Of a stretch of 24,676 nt of DNA, positions 7,759-15,353 are shown piece by piece. Position 1 is the first letter of the stretch, and each line of letters begins with the position of its first letter. Source of the stretch: an uncultured Oscillochloris sp. (GTDB taxonomy: Bacteria > Chloroflexota > Chloroflexia > Chloroflexales > Chloroflexaceae). The position numbers and the translations under genes are program-made. The stretch covers positions 1 through 24,676 of the forward strand of contig CAIRFY010000289.1 of assembly GCA_903877945.1 (NCBI GenBank), read 5' to 3'. The notes beneath the pieces are model-generated. The model worked only from the letters and a program-made list of their open reading frames with translations, was not told the origin of the DNA and did no database searches.

Positions 7759-8604
7759 CTACTCAGTGCGACAGGCGATGCTATGGCGCTGGAGGAATGC
7801 TTTGATCTCGGGTAGGCGCACATCCTGAAGCATTGAGGAGTTCTGTCCATTGCGCAAAAACTCAGTGTTGCCCTCTTGATGGAACTCGCCGCCAGCACCT
7901 GCGCCGGTCCGCACAGCGCTGTAATGCAGGAGCGAGGCAATCGCGACGGCATCGGCCTTACCCTCCGTGATAACCGCCTGAATATGATCAAGCTGTCCGG
8001 CCCCGCCAGCGGCGATAACCGGCACTGGCACTGCCGTGGCAATCATGCGAGTCAGCTCAAGATCAAACCCGCGCCCGGTACCTTCGCGGTTGATTGATGT
8101 GACGATAAGCTCGCCTGCGCCAAGCTCCACAGCCTGCAGCGCCCACGACACGGCGTCGATCCCTGTACGTTGGCGTCCATAGTCCACATATGCCTCATAG
8201 CTGCCGTCCGGCTTCCGAATAGCCTCGATTGAGACAACGATGGTTGACGAGCCAAAGCACTGGGACGCCTCACGGATCAACTGCGGGCGCTGGATGGCTG
8301 CGGTGTTGATCGAGACCTTATCCGCGCCGGCCCGCAGCACCGCCCGAATGTCATCAACGCTCCGCAGCCCGCCGCCGACCGTCAGCGGGATAAAAATCTC
8401 ACGCGAGGTTCGCTCGACAATGTCAAGCAGGCTGTTGCGCCCGTACAGGCTGGCCACCACATCCATATACATCAGCTCGTCGGCACCCTGCTCGTAGTAG
8501 TAGCGTGCGAACTGCTCGGGCTTGCCTAGGACGCGAAGCCCCTCGAAGTGAATGCCCTTGACCAAGTTCGGCCCTTTAATATCGAGCCGGGGAATAATAC
8601 GCAT
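7759..8604 (-). CDS. hisF: HisF-like barrel, ammonia-channel partner for sugar amidination
   Basis: This 281-residue protein is a HisF-type (beta/alpha)8 barrel: PRLDIKGPNLVKGIHFEG at the start, TVGGGLRS near residue 76, GADKVSINTAA near residue 93, and AAGGAGQLDHI further on. The first catalytic aspartate of HisF is kept (D8, matching D11 of Thermotoga HisF). The second, D130, is replaced by glutamate (E127 in VVSIEAIR), and the usual TSIDRDG reads TSINREG. An insertion of about 25 residues rich in Gly and Asn precedes the last helix. These changes fit a barrel that channels ammonia to PtmG rather than making imidazole glycerol phosphate. I use ATG 8604. A TTG at 8610 overlapping the legH stop is an alternative that adds two residues. 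Confidence 0.88.
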   Translation of the reverse strand: MRIIPRLDIKGPNLVKGIHFEGLRVLGKPEQFARYYYEQGADELMYMDVVASLYGRNSLLDIVERTSREIFIPLTVGGGLRSVDDIRAVLRAGADKVSINTAAIQRPQLIREASQCFGSSTIVVSIEAIRKPDGSYEAYVDYGRQRTGIDAVSWALQAVELGAGELIVTSINREGTGRGFDLELTRMIATAVPVPVIAAGGAGQLDHIQAVITEGKADAVAIASLLHYSAVRTGAGAGGEFHQEGNTEFLRNGQNSSMLQDVRLPEIKAFLQRHSIACRTE

Positions 8605-8606
8605 AC

Positions 8607-9302
8607 TCAATGGCCCACCTCTTCTCCGTAAGGCACATGAGAGGCATCATGAGTCCTGCGAATGGGTCTGGCTGGCACCCCGGCAACAACCGTGTACGGT
8701 GGCACCTCGTGGACGACGACCGCACCAGCGCCAATGACTGCCCCCTCGCCAATGGTAAGACCCTGGCGCACGACGGCACCCGCCCCAACACATGCGCCTG
8801 CACCAACGCACACACCTCCAGTCAGGGCCGCTCTGGTGGCGATGTGGACGTGATTACCAATAACGCAGTCGTGTTCTACGATTGCACCACAGTTGATGAT
8901 GACATTTTTGCCGAGCTGTGCTCCAGCGTTGACGATCCCACCGGCCATAATTTGCACGCCTGCGCCAATGCTTGCTCGCGGCGAGCAGAAGGCTCGCGGG
9001 TGGACGACGACGAGCGGTGGCAGATACGCGACAGCGAGGTGAAAGAGGTTCTGGCGCACACGATTACTGTCTGTTGAGCCAACGCCGATCAGAAAACAAT
9101 CAGCGCCGAGATCTGACAACTCAGAGAGCATACCATCGTTACCGATAATCGGTATGCCAAACACGTAGCTGCCGTGGCGCTGCGGATCTGGATCAAGGAG
9201 GGCCCAGGGTGGTGTGCCGATCTGCTCCATGCAATCAATGAGGCTGCGGGCATGCCCGCCGCTGCCCAGGATCACGCACCGTGAATATGCGCTGTGACTC
9301 AT
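8607..9302 (-). CDS. legH: LegH/PglD-type sugar N-acetyltransferase
   Basis: This 231-residue acetyltransferase has a small N-terminal Rossmann-like domain (CVILGSGGHARSLIDC, about residues 9-24) and a C-terminal left-handed beta-helix of hexapeptide repeats rich in IGxG/VGAG. The likely catalytic histidine lies in GAIVEHDCVIG, as in PglD. It should transfer acetyl from acetyl-CoA to the C4 amine made by LegC. It ends in the usual VVAGVPARPIRR cap. Its ATG overlaps the legG stop as ATGA, and its own TGA lies at the HisF start, so the whole set looks translationally coupled. PglD (bacillosamine) and LegH cannot be separated by motif alone; the surrounding legG, legI and legF favour LegH. Confidence 0.9.
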   Translation of the reverse strand: MSHSAYSRCVILGSGGHARSLIDCMEQIGTPPWALLDPDPQRHGSYVFGIPIIGNDGMLSELSDLGADCFLIGVGSTDSNRVRQNLFHLAVAYLPPLVVVHPRAFCSPRASIGAGVQIMAGGIVNAGAQLGKNVIINCGAIVEHDCVIGNHVHIATRAALTGGVCVGAGACVGAGAVVRQGLTIGEGAVIGAGAVVVHEVPPYTVVAGVPARPIRRTHDASHVPYGEEVGH

Positions 9303-10492
9303 TGGTCGTGGACCTCCGCGCCAGTGAGTGGCACTGCACTCGTCAGATCATAGAAGTGTTTGGTGATCAGTCGCTGATCCAGAGCCACAGTCTTGAGCCG
9401 CTCGACGATGCGCTGGCCCGCGTTACCATCCCCGTAAGGGTTTTCCATCCCTACGAGTGCATCACGAAATGAGGGTCGTAGCGCTTGGGCAATCCCATGG
9501 CGAATTTCTGCGCAGGTGTAGCCGACATCAATGATATTGGGGGCGCGGGCGCGCCCTTTCTGCCGTGTGCCAATGTTTACCACCGGCAATTTGAATGAGG
9601 GAGCCTCAATGATTCCGCTTGATGAGTTACCGACCATCGCTGCCGCGTGAGTCATCAGACTAAGGTAGCCCTCGGTTCCCACATTTGCCACGACGTGGGC
9701 CATAGGATGGCTCGCGCAAAACTGTGTGATCATCTGGGTCACCAGGTGGCCGCCCGAGTCTGCATTTGGTGCGGTGAAGATAACCGAGAGTCTCGTCTGG
9801 TCTAGCGCCTGGAGCAGTTCGCCAACCTGCCATCCTGTGTCTTCGTACTCAAGCGTGACCGGATGGTATGTCACCAGAAGCGGAGGCTGTGCCAGGCTCA
9901 GCCCGAGCCGATCACCAAGTTCATCTTTACCCAGCGGAACAAACGTCTTGATATAATCCAGACTAGGAGCACCCGAGACCAGAACTCGCCAGGGCTCCTC
10001 GCCAAGCTGGATCACGCGGCGGCGATACGCTTCCATTGCGACAAAGTGCAGGTGGCTAAGCTTGGTGATCGAGTGGCGCAGCGCATCGTCAATCGCTCCG
10101 GCAGTGATTTCGCCGCCATGAATATGGGCAACTGGCATCCTGAAGGGCAAGGCTGCCAGGGTTGCTGCATACATCTCGAAGCGATCACCAAGGACAAGCA
10201 GGAGGTCTGGCCGTACCCGCGCATAGCTCTGTGCGAACCCGATGAGTCCTAGCCCCATTGAGAGAGCGGTACCCGTTGGTGTGTCTGACGCCAGCACCAT
10301 CTCAATCTGCTCAGCAATTGTAAAGCCATCAGACTCAATCACAGAGCGCGTAAGGCCAAGCTCAGGGACGAGATGAGATCCGGCGACGATCAGCCGCAGA
10401 CAGAGATCGGGATCCGCCTGGATCGCACGCAGCACCGGCAGATAGATGCCGTAATCAGAGCGGGCCACCGTGATGACGGTGATCGTTCTCAC
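9299..10492 (-). CDS. legG: LegG, hydrolysing NDP-sugar 2-epimerase (NeuC family)
   Basis: This 397-residue NeuC/WecB-fold enzyme should release the nucleotide and invert C2 to give free 2,4-diacetamido-2,4,6-trideoxy-mannose. Visible family motifs are VARSDYGIYLPVLRAI near the N-terminus, LLVLGDRFEMYAA, AHIHGGEITAGAIDDALRHS, and VGNSSSGIIEAP near the nucleotide site. Length matches NeuC/LegG. The start codon is GTG, overlapping the legI stop as GTGA, and its stop overlaps legH as ATGA. The adjacent NeuB- and NeuA-like genes plus the 4-amino-sugar genes make LegG more likely than a true sialic acid NeuC. Confidence 0.92.
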   Translation of the reverse strand: MRTITVITVARSDYGIYLPVLRAIQADPDLCLRLIVAGSHLVPELGLTRSVIESDGFTIAEQIEMVLASDTPTGTALSMGLGLIGFAQSYARVRPDLLLVLGDRFEMYAATLAALPFRMPVAHIHGGEITAGAIDDALRHSITKLSHLHFVAMEAYRRRVIQLGEEPWRVLVSGAPSLDYIKTFVPLGKDELGDRLGLSLAQPPLLVTYHPVTLEYEDTGWQVGELLQALDQTRLSVIFTAPNADSGGHLVTQMITQFCASHPMAHVVANVGTEGYLSLMTHAAAMVGNSSSGIIEAPSFKLPVVNIGTRQKGRARAPNIIDVGYTCAEIRHGIAQALRPSFRDALVGMENPYGDGNAGQRIVERLKTVALDQRLITKHFYDLTSAVPLTGAEVHDQ

Positions 10493-11529
10493 GACAACAT
10501 CTCCAGCCTTAGCAATGTACCACGGGCAATTGGCTCGCGGGTTGTACGGCCAAGCACGGCCGCATACATTGAGGGAAGGATGCCGCCGCCCGGCCGCTTG
10601 ATGGCGATCATCGCATCTGTTAAGCGCACACCCGCCGGAATATCCTGTTCGGCCACAAGGCTCCGTCGAGCCGCTCGTGCAGTGTCTGCCTCGCTATCCG
10701 CAGGTATCTTGTGCCCATGTCCCAGGGCCGCCTCGACCTGACGAATCTCACGCACAAGCGTGTTCAGCTCATGGGGTTCCAGGGACATTCTATGGTCAGG
10801 GCCAGGCAGGTTGCGATCGAGGGTGATGTGTTTCTCGATAATACATGCGCCCAAGGCCACGGCTGCCAGAGTCACCGCCGTGCCTAACGTGTGATCCGAA
10901 AAGCCAATTGGGACGCCAAAGGCGGCGCTCATTGTTGCCATTGCCCGAAGATTACACTCCTCTGGCGCCGCAGGGTAGCTGCTGACACAATGGAGCAGTG
11001 CGATGTCGTCGTTGCCTGAGTCGGTGATGGTCTGGAACGCGATATCCACTTCGCTCAGTCGAGCCATTCCTGTCGAGACAATCATTGGTCGGTGGAGACG
11101 GGCGACATGGGTTAGAAAGGGCAGATTTGTAAGTTCACCTGACGGAACCTTAAATACGGCCATGCCGAGTGTGGCCAGGAAATCAGCGCTCTCACGATCA
11201 AAGGGTGTGGACATGAACAGAATGTGTTGGGATGCGCAGTAGGCGTACAGAGCAGCAAAATCTTCCAGCGAAAGCTCCAGGTTTTGGAGCATCTCAAGCT
11301 GTGTCTCTGCAACGCCAGTGGCCTCGCGCTGGTAGGCCGCCTTTGGCGCGTGGGCAGTGACTAGGCTCTCTGCCTTAAAGGTCTGAAACTTCACAGCGTC
11401 AGCCCCGGCCTGCACCGCCGCATCAATGAGCACCTGCGCCTGCTGCAAACTGCCGTTATGGTTCACCCCGGCCTCCGCGATGATAAAACACGGTAGGCCA
11501 GGCCCGACGTGGTGTTTGTCAATATGCAT
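10489..11529 (-). CDS. legI: LegI, legionaminic acid synthase (NeuB family)
   Basis: This 346-residue NeuB-family synthase condenses phosphoenolpyruvate with the 2,4-diacetamido-trideoxy-mannose to form the nine-carbon nonulosonic acid. The N-terminal TIM-barrel domain opens with FIIAEAGVNHNG and contains DAVKFQTFKAESL, FDRESADFL, FKVPSGELTNLPFL and IEKHITLDRNLPGPDHRMSL. A C-terminal SAF (antifreeze-like) domain follows from about residue 290 and caps the partner active site in the dimer. The frame is open to 11571, but ATG 11529 has AGGA at good spacing and places the family N-terminus correctly, overlapping legF by 11 bases. Sialic (NeuB), legionaminic (LegI) and pseudaminic (PseI) synthases are similar; operon content decides for LegI. 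Confidence 0.92.
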   Translation of the reverse strand: MHIDKHHVGPGLPCFIIAEAGVNHNGSLQQAQVLIDAAVQAGADAVKFQTFKAESLVTAHAPKAAYQREATGVAETQLEMLQNLELSLEDFAALYAYCASQHILFMSTPFDRESADFLATLGMAVFKVPSGELTNLPFLTHVARLHRPMIVSTGMARLSEVDIAFQTITDSGNDDIALLHCVSSYPAAPEECNLRAMATMSAAFGVPIGFSDHTLGTAVTLAAVALGACIIEKHITLDRNLPGPDHRMSLEPHELNTLVREIRQVEAALGHGHKIPADSEADTARAARRSLVAEQDIPAGVRLTDAMIAIKRPGGGILPSMYAAVLGRTTREPIARGTLLRLEMLS

Positions 11530-12238
11530 CGATTTCCTGCCCATCACGCGCCCTGAGTATGAGATTTGCAAGATAAAGATCCCACGGTGTGTCGATATCG
11601 AGCGAACGCTCTTGCGGCATCACATAGGCGAATGTACGATCCGTGTAGAAGCTCTGACGATCAATCAGAACCTCACGACGGACAAGGTAGATCGCCCCGT
11701 TGAGCATATATGCGGGTGGCAGCCCTTGGCGAGCCATATACCCCTCCGTCCGGGGGGCAAACTCTTCAAGGCGGCCATCATCGGTGATCCGTCGAGCTAG
11801 GAATGGATGCGGGTGCGCCGGGCATACGCTCACAACGCTGTCGGCATGATGATCCCGAGCTATCTGTACGGCGCGCTCGATATCATCTGTGGCACGTAGG
11901 GGCGAAGTTGGTTGCAGCAGAAGAATATCGTCGTAGCGCTGAGAGTCGTGTTCGTCGATCCATGCCAGCGCGTGAAGCAGGACTGGCAGGTGGGGGGATG
12001 TGTCAGATGCGAGGAGCGCTGGTCGTAGAAACGGCACTTCGGCACCCCACTGCCGGGAAACTGCAGCAATCTCCGCATCATCGGTTGATACAATGACCCG
12101 GCTGACCGCCTTGGATCTCAAGGCGGCCTCGATGGTCCACGCGATCAACGGCTTACCGGCCAGATCCGCAATGTTCTTTCCTGGAATTCCCTTTGATCCC
12201 CCACGGGCGGTTATGACTGCCAGAACACGGTTTGTCAT
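11519..12238 (-). CDS. legF: LegF, CMP-legionaminic acid synthetase (NeuA family)
   Basis: This 239-residue cytidylyltransferase activates the nonulosonic acid with CTP to give the CMP-sugar donor. The N-terminal nucleotide motif is ITARGGSKGIPGKNI (residues 9-23). LLQPTSPLR sits mid-protein, and a C-terminal SLDIDTPWDL carries the metal-binding aspartates. It is the first gene of the 12-gene operon, with GAGGAAG placed before ATG 12238. No strong promoter was found in the 102 bases upstream, so it may be read through from wbpE. Specificity for legionaminic rather than neuraminic acid is inferred from the pathway genes downstream. Confidence 0.92.
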   Translation of the reverse strand: MTNRVLAVITARGGSKGIPGKNIADLAGKPLIAWTIEAALRSKAVSRVIVSTDDAEIAAVSRQWGAEVPFLRPALLASDTSPHLPVLLHALAWIDEHDSQRYDDILLLQPTSPLRATDDIERAVQIARDHHADSVVSVCPAHPHPFLARRITDDGRLEEFAPRTEGYMARQGLPPAYMLNGAIYLVRREVLIDRQSFYTDRTFAYVMPQERSLDIDTPWDLYLANLILRARDGQEIDAY

Positions 12239-12340
12239 GACACTTCCTCGCCACAGGCTACCGGTACTGCTACGTCTACCCCATCACCTCTACGCACCGC
12301 CCTGCCACCTAGGTGCGCGCCCCGACAACGGTGACGATCT
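12239..12340 (-). other. 102-base spacer between wbpE and legF
   Basis: It contains a 10-bp perfect palindrome CACCTAGGTG (12306-12315) and the legF ribosome-binding site. I see no T-tailed hairpin ending wbpE and no good -35/-10 pair, so read-through from the wbp genes into the leg operon is plausible. The palindrome could be an operator but may be chance. Confidence 0.35.
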
Positions 12341-13465
12341 TCACTGGCTATCCTCGCTCCTATCGGCCAGAGCAGCAACAACCCGCTCAATTTGATCCGC
12401 ACGCAGCTCGGGGTAGATCGGCAGGGCCAGGGTCTCGCGGGCGGCGGACTCGCTCTCCGGCAGGTCGCCCGTGCGGTACCCGAGATCGGCGAAGCACTCC
12501 TGGAGGTGCAGCGGCACCGGGTAGTAGACCTCGTGGCCGATGGCGTGCGCCCTCAGGCGGGCCATCAGCGGGTCGCGCTGACTCGTCCGCACGACGAACT
12601 GGTTGTAGATGTGCCGTCCGTCGGGCCGCTCGGCGGGTGCGGCGACCGGGTCGCCCGCCGCAGCCAGGAGCCGCCGGTAGAGGGCTGCGTTGCGCTGGCG
12701 ACCGACGATCCAGCCGTCGAGGTGCCTCAGCTTGACGCGCAGCACCGCCGCCTGGAGCGCATCCAGGCGGAAGTTGCCGCCGATGAACTGGTGGTGGTAC
12801 TTGGGCCGTGCCCCGTGGCCGCGCAGCAGGGCCAGCCGGTCGGCCAGGTTGGGGTCGTTGGTCGTCACCATGCCGCCGTCGCCAAAGCCGCCGAGGTTCT
12901 TCGAGGGGAAGAAGCTGAAGCAGCCCATGTGGCCAACCGACCCGGCCCGCCGACCGCGCTGCTCTGCGCCGATGGCCTGGGCCGCATCTTCGATCACCAC
13001 TAGGCCGTGGCGCACGGCGACGGCCATGATCTGCTCCATGTCGGCCATCTGGCCGTAGAGGTGGACGGGGATGATCGCGCGGGTGCGCGGCGTGATCGCC
13101 GCCGCGATCTGCGCCGGGTCGATGTTGTAGGTCTGCGGCTCGATATCGACAAAGACTGGCCGTGCGCCTAGCCGGGCGACCGCGCCAGCCGTGGCGAAAA
13201 ACGAGTAGGCGGTGGTGATTACCTCATCGCCTGGCCGCACGTCAATCGCCATGAGCGCGACGAGCAGCGCGTCGGTGCCGGAGGAGACGCCCACGCCGTG
13301 GGCGCACTGCGTATATGCGGCCACCTCGCGCTCCAGGGCCTCGACCTCGGGGCCAAGGATGAAGTGCTGTGACTCGACGACGCGATCCATCGCGGCCTGG
13401 ATCTCGCTGCGGATGGTGGCGTACTGGGCCTTCAGATCGAGCAGCGGCACGGGGGCGGCGCTCAT
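12341..13465 (-). CDS. wbpE: WbpE/WlbC-type PLP aminotransferase (3-keto uronic acid amination)
   Basis: This 374-residue DegT/DnrJ/EryC1/StrS aminotransferase has its PLP lysine at K189 in CFSFFPSKNLGGFGDGG, the form typical of C3 (keto-3) sugar aminotransferases rather than C4 enzymes. The aspartate is in VVIEDAAQAIGA. It should aminate UDP-2-acetamido-3-keto-glucuronate made by WbpB. Its ATG overlaps the wbpD stop as ATGA. QdtB/FdtB-type dTDP-3-keto-hexose aminotransferases share these motifs, but wbpD and wbpB next door support WbpE. GC content is visibly higher here than in the leg operon. Confidence 0.85.
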   Translation of the reverse strand: MSAAPVPLLDLKAQYATIRSEIQAAMDRVVESQHFILGPEVEALEREVAAYTQCAHGVGVSSGTDALLVALMAIDVRPGDEVITTAYSFFATAGAVARLGARPVFVDIEPQTYNIDPAQIAAAITPRTRAIIPVHLYGQMADMEQIMAVAVRHGLVVIEDAAQAIGAEQRGRRAGSVGHMGCFSFFPSKNLGGFGDGGMVTTNDPNLADRLALLRGHGARPKYHHQFIGGNFRLDALQAAVLRVKLRHLDGWIVGRQRNAALYRRLLAAAGDPVAAPAERPDGRHIYNQFVVRTSQRDPLMARLRAHAIGHEVYYPVPLHLQECFADLGYRTGDLPESESAARETLALPIYPELRADQIERVVAALADRSEDSQ

Positions 13466-14091
13466 TGGGAAACTCCAGTTGGCGGGAGCGGCTCACGCTC
13501 CGGCCAGTCAAGGCAGCACAGCCGCCCCGGCTCAACCTCGCGGTAGCGCCAGCCGCTCTCGGGGCAGATCAGCATTCCGCCCTGCTCCGACCGGGTCAGG
13601 CGGTGGCCGTGACGGCTCATCCAGCCTTTCTGCGCGGCGGGCACGCCGAGCATCAGCGCGTAGTCGGGCACATCGCCCCGGATCACGGCTCCCGCGCCGA
13701 TAAACGCATAGCGCCCGATGGTCGCGCCGCACACAATCGTCGCGTTCGCCCCGATGGTCGCGCCGCGCCGGATGCGCGTGGGCTGGTACTGGCTCTGGCG
13801 CACGATCTGCGAGCGCGGGTTGATCACGTTGGTGAAGACGCAGGAGGGGCCGCAGAAGACATCGTCCTCTAGCTCAACGCCTGTGTAGAGCGAGACGTTG
13901 TTCTGGATTTTGCAGTTGCTGCCGATCCGCACGCCACCGGCGACCATCACATTCTGACCGAGGACACAGCGCTCGCCGATCTCCGCCTGCGCCATGATGT
14001 GGCAGAAGTGCCAGATCCGGGTGCCCGCGCCAATCGTGCAGGGTTGATCGATATAGGCGCTCTGGTGCGCGAAGTAGCTGGGCTCGCTCAT
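13462..14091 (-). CDS. wbpD: WbpD/WlbB-type UDP-sugar 3-N-acetyltransferase
   Basis: This 209-residue hexapeptide-repeat acetyltransferase matches the WbpD/WlbB group: TRIWHFCHIMAQAEIG, QNVMVAGGVRIG, a KIQNNVSLYTGVELED segment, then GPSCVFTNVINPRSQI. It transfers acetyl to the C3 amine of UDP-2-acetamido-3-amino-glucuronate. The C-terminal tail has a CPESGWRYR motif and a CC pair (about residues 175-195). An AGGAAGT site lies eight bases before ATG 14091. It is cotranscribed with wbpE but separated from wbpB by a 137-base spacer holding a mobile-type repeat. Confidence 0.9.
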   Translation of the reverse strand: MSEPSYFAHQSAYIDQPCTIGAGTRIWHFCHIMAQAEIGERCVLGQNVMVAGGVRIGSNCKIQNNVSLYTGVELEDDVFCGPSCVFTNVINPRSQIVRQSQYQPTRIRRGATIGANATIVCGATIGRYAFIGAGAVIRGDVPDYALMLGVPAAQKGWMSRHGHRLTRSEQGGMLICPESGWRYREVEPGRLCCLDWPEREPLPPTGVSQ

Positions 14092-14132
14092 GGTCGGACT
14101 TCCTGTTGGTCGCTACGTGCCTTTGAGAAAGG

Positions 14133-14246
14133 GCAACACCGCATAAGTAACGCTGTGAGGCATCCTGTCATTCTGAGCGAAGCGAAGAATCCCGGTCGGG
14201 ACGCTTCGCTTCGCTCAGCGTGACAGCGTTACGTATGCTCTATTGC
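14133..14246. repeat. MITE-like palindromic repeat, copy 1
   Basis: A roughly 114-bp palindromic element. Near-perfect inverted arms GCATAAGTAACGCTGT (14141-14156) and ACAGCGTTACGTATGC (14223-14238) differ at one position, with weaker pairing about eight bases further out. A nested stem TGTCATTCTGAGCGAAGCG / CGCTTCGCTCAGCGTGACA lies inside. A closely similar copy lies at 22191-22299. The outer arm supplies the last codons and TAA stop of wbpB. Non-autonomous element or intergenic hairpin family; no transposase is present here. Confidence 0.75.
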
Positions 14247-15188
14247 GAGAAATGGGTGGCGCAGGCCGTCATCTGCCGTTGCGACGGGCGTGTTGCGCAG
14301 GCGGTGAACCAGGCTGATTGACGGTCGGGCGTCATTAATGCCAAAGCCGCGCCCGGCGAGGATCTCCTCATACACACGTGTGTGTAGGTCTGTAAAGCCT
14401 TCGGTGAACTCGATCTCCTCGCCGTCAATCGTGATCGAGCGGTACGTCGTCTTTTTGCCGGGCTGCGGGGCAAACGGTAAATCGTTCACATCAACCGAGA
14501 GGAACCACGTGACCCGCGCACGCTCAAGCTCAAGGAACCCGGACATGCGGTGGGCGTCGGCGTAGTGGACGCGGCTCTCACCGGCCTCGCCAAACAGCCA
14601 GAGCAGCAGGTCGAAGAGGTGGATACCGATGTTGGTGGCGATACCGCCCGACTTGTCAGTCTGTCCTTTCCAAGAGGTGTGATACCAGAACCCGCGTGCG
14701 GTGACATAGGTCAGCACGACGTTGTGTTGCACATCGCGCACCTGCTGCCGCAGGCTCTCGCGGAGCTGCACAAGCTTCGGGTGGACGCGGAGCTGCAGGA
14801 TGTTGTAGATCCGGCGTCCCGTCTCCTGCTCAAGCTCCTGAAGCGGCTCCAGATTCCACGGGTTGATCACCAGGGGCTTCTCACAGATTGCGTCGGCGCC
14901 CACACGTAGGGCGGCCCGACAGTGCGCGTCGTGCAGGTAGTTCGGGGAGCAGATGCTGAGGTAGTGTACGCGCTGCGCCTCTGCGCCCCGGCGCAGCTTC
15001 TCCAGGTGCCGGTCGAAGCGCTCGAACTCGGTGAAAAACCGAACATCGAAGGCGTACTGGTCAAGCATGCCCACCGAGTCTTTCGGGTCAACGGCGGCCA
15101 CCAGCCGGTTGCCGGTCTCGTGGATGGCCTTCAGGTGTCGCGGCGCGATATAGCCGGCAACTCCTGTGATCGCGAAGTTCTTTGGCAT
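14229..15188 (-). CDS. wbpB: WbpB/WlbA-type UDP-GlcNAcA 3-dehydrogenase
   Basis: This 319-residue Gfo/Idh/MocA oxidoreductase opens NFAITGVAGYIAPRHLKAI, contains SICSPNYLHDAHCRAAL and the family EKP motif in ICEKPLV, then YNILQLRVHP. These are hallmark runs of WbpB/WlbA. The enzyme oxidises C3 of UDP-2-acetamido-2-deoxy-glucuronate with bound NAD. ATG 15188 has AGGAG at good spacing and gives the family N-terminus; the frame extends 14 codons upstream without support. Its last codons and stop lie within the outer arm of the palindromic repeat, so the extreme C-terminus may have been altered by insertion. WbpA, which makes the substrate, is not in the window. Confidence 0.92.
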   Translation of the reverse strand: MPKNFAITGVAGYIAPRHLKAIHETGNRLVAAVDPKDSVGMLDQYAFDVRFFTEFERFDRHLEKLRRGAEAQRVHYLSICSPNYLHDAHCRAALRVGADAICEKPLVINPWNLEPLQELEQETGRRIYNILQLRVHPKLVQLRESLRQQVRDVQHNVVLTYVTARGFWYHTSWKGQTDKSGGIATNIGIHLFDLLLWLFGEAGESRVHYADAHRMSGFLELERARVTWFLSVDVNDLPFAPQPGKKTTYRSITIDGEEIEFTEGFTDLHTRVYEEILAGRGFGINDARPSISLVHRLRNTPVATADDGLRHPFLAIEHT

Positions 15189-15301
15189 CAGAGGCTCCTG
15201 GCTAGGCCGTCCGCTGCGACGTACGGACAACTGCCCAGTGATTCTTGCACTAATACCTTATCACATAACGAATCTCCCGCCGCTCAGCCCTCACCCCCCA
15301 G

Positions 15302-15328
15302 CCCCCTCTCCCTGAGCGGGAGAGGGGG
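15302..15328. repeat. 11-bp inverted repeat in the spacer before wbpB
   Basis: The arms CCCCCTCTCCC (15302-15312) and GGGAGAGGGGG (15318-15328) pair perfectly around TGAGC. The hairpin lies just past the stop of the GT4 gene at 15354, but no T-run follows on the minus strand, so it is not a clear intrinsic terminator. It resembles a dispersed low-complexity intergenic element. The rest of 15231-15353 shows no gene. Confidence 0.55.
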
Positions 15329-15353
15329 GGCCGAGCGCATCCTGATGCAGAGA

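Noticed and set aside
7054..8604. hisH and hisF as part of histidine biosynthesis
   Set aside because: No other his gene is present, ptmG lies immediately downstream, and the HisF catalytic acid pattern is altered, so the sugar-amidination paralogues fit better.
11530..11571. A 14-codon N-terminal extension of legI
   Set aside because: The extra residues lie outside the NeuB family start and ATG 11529 has a suitable AGGA site.
15302..15328. Intrinsic terminator after the GT4 gene
   Set aside because: The stem is good, but no T-run follows on the minus strand.
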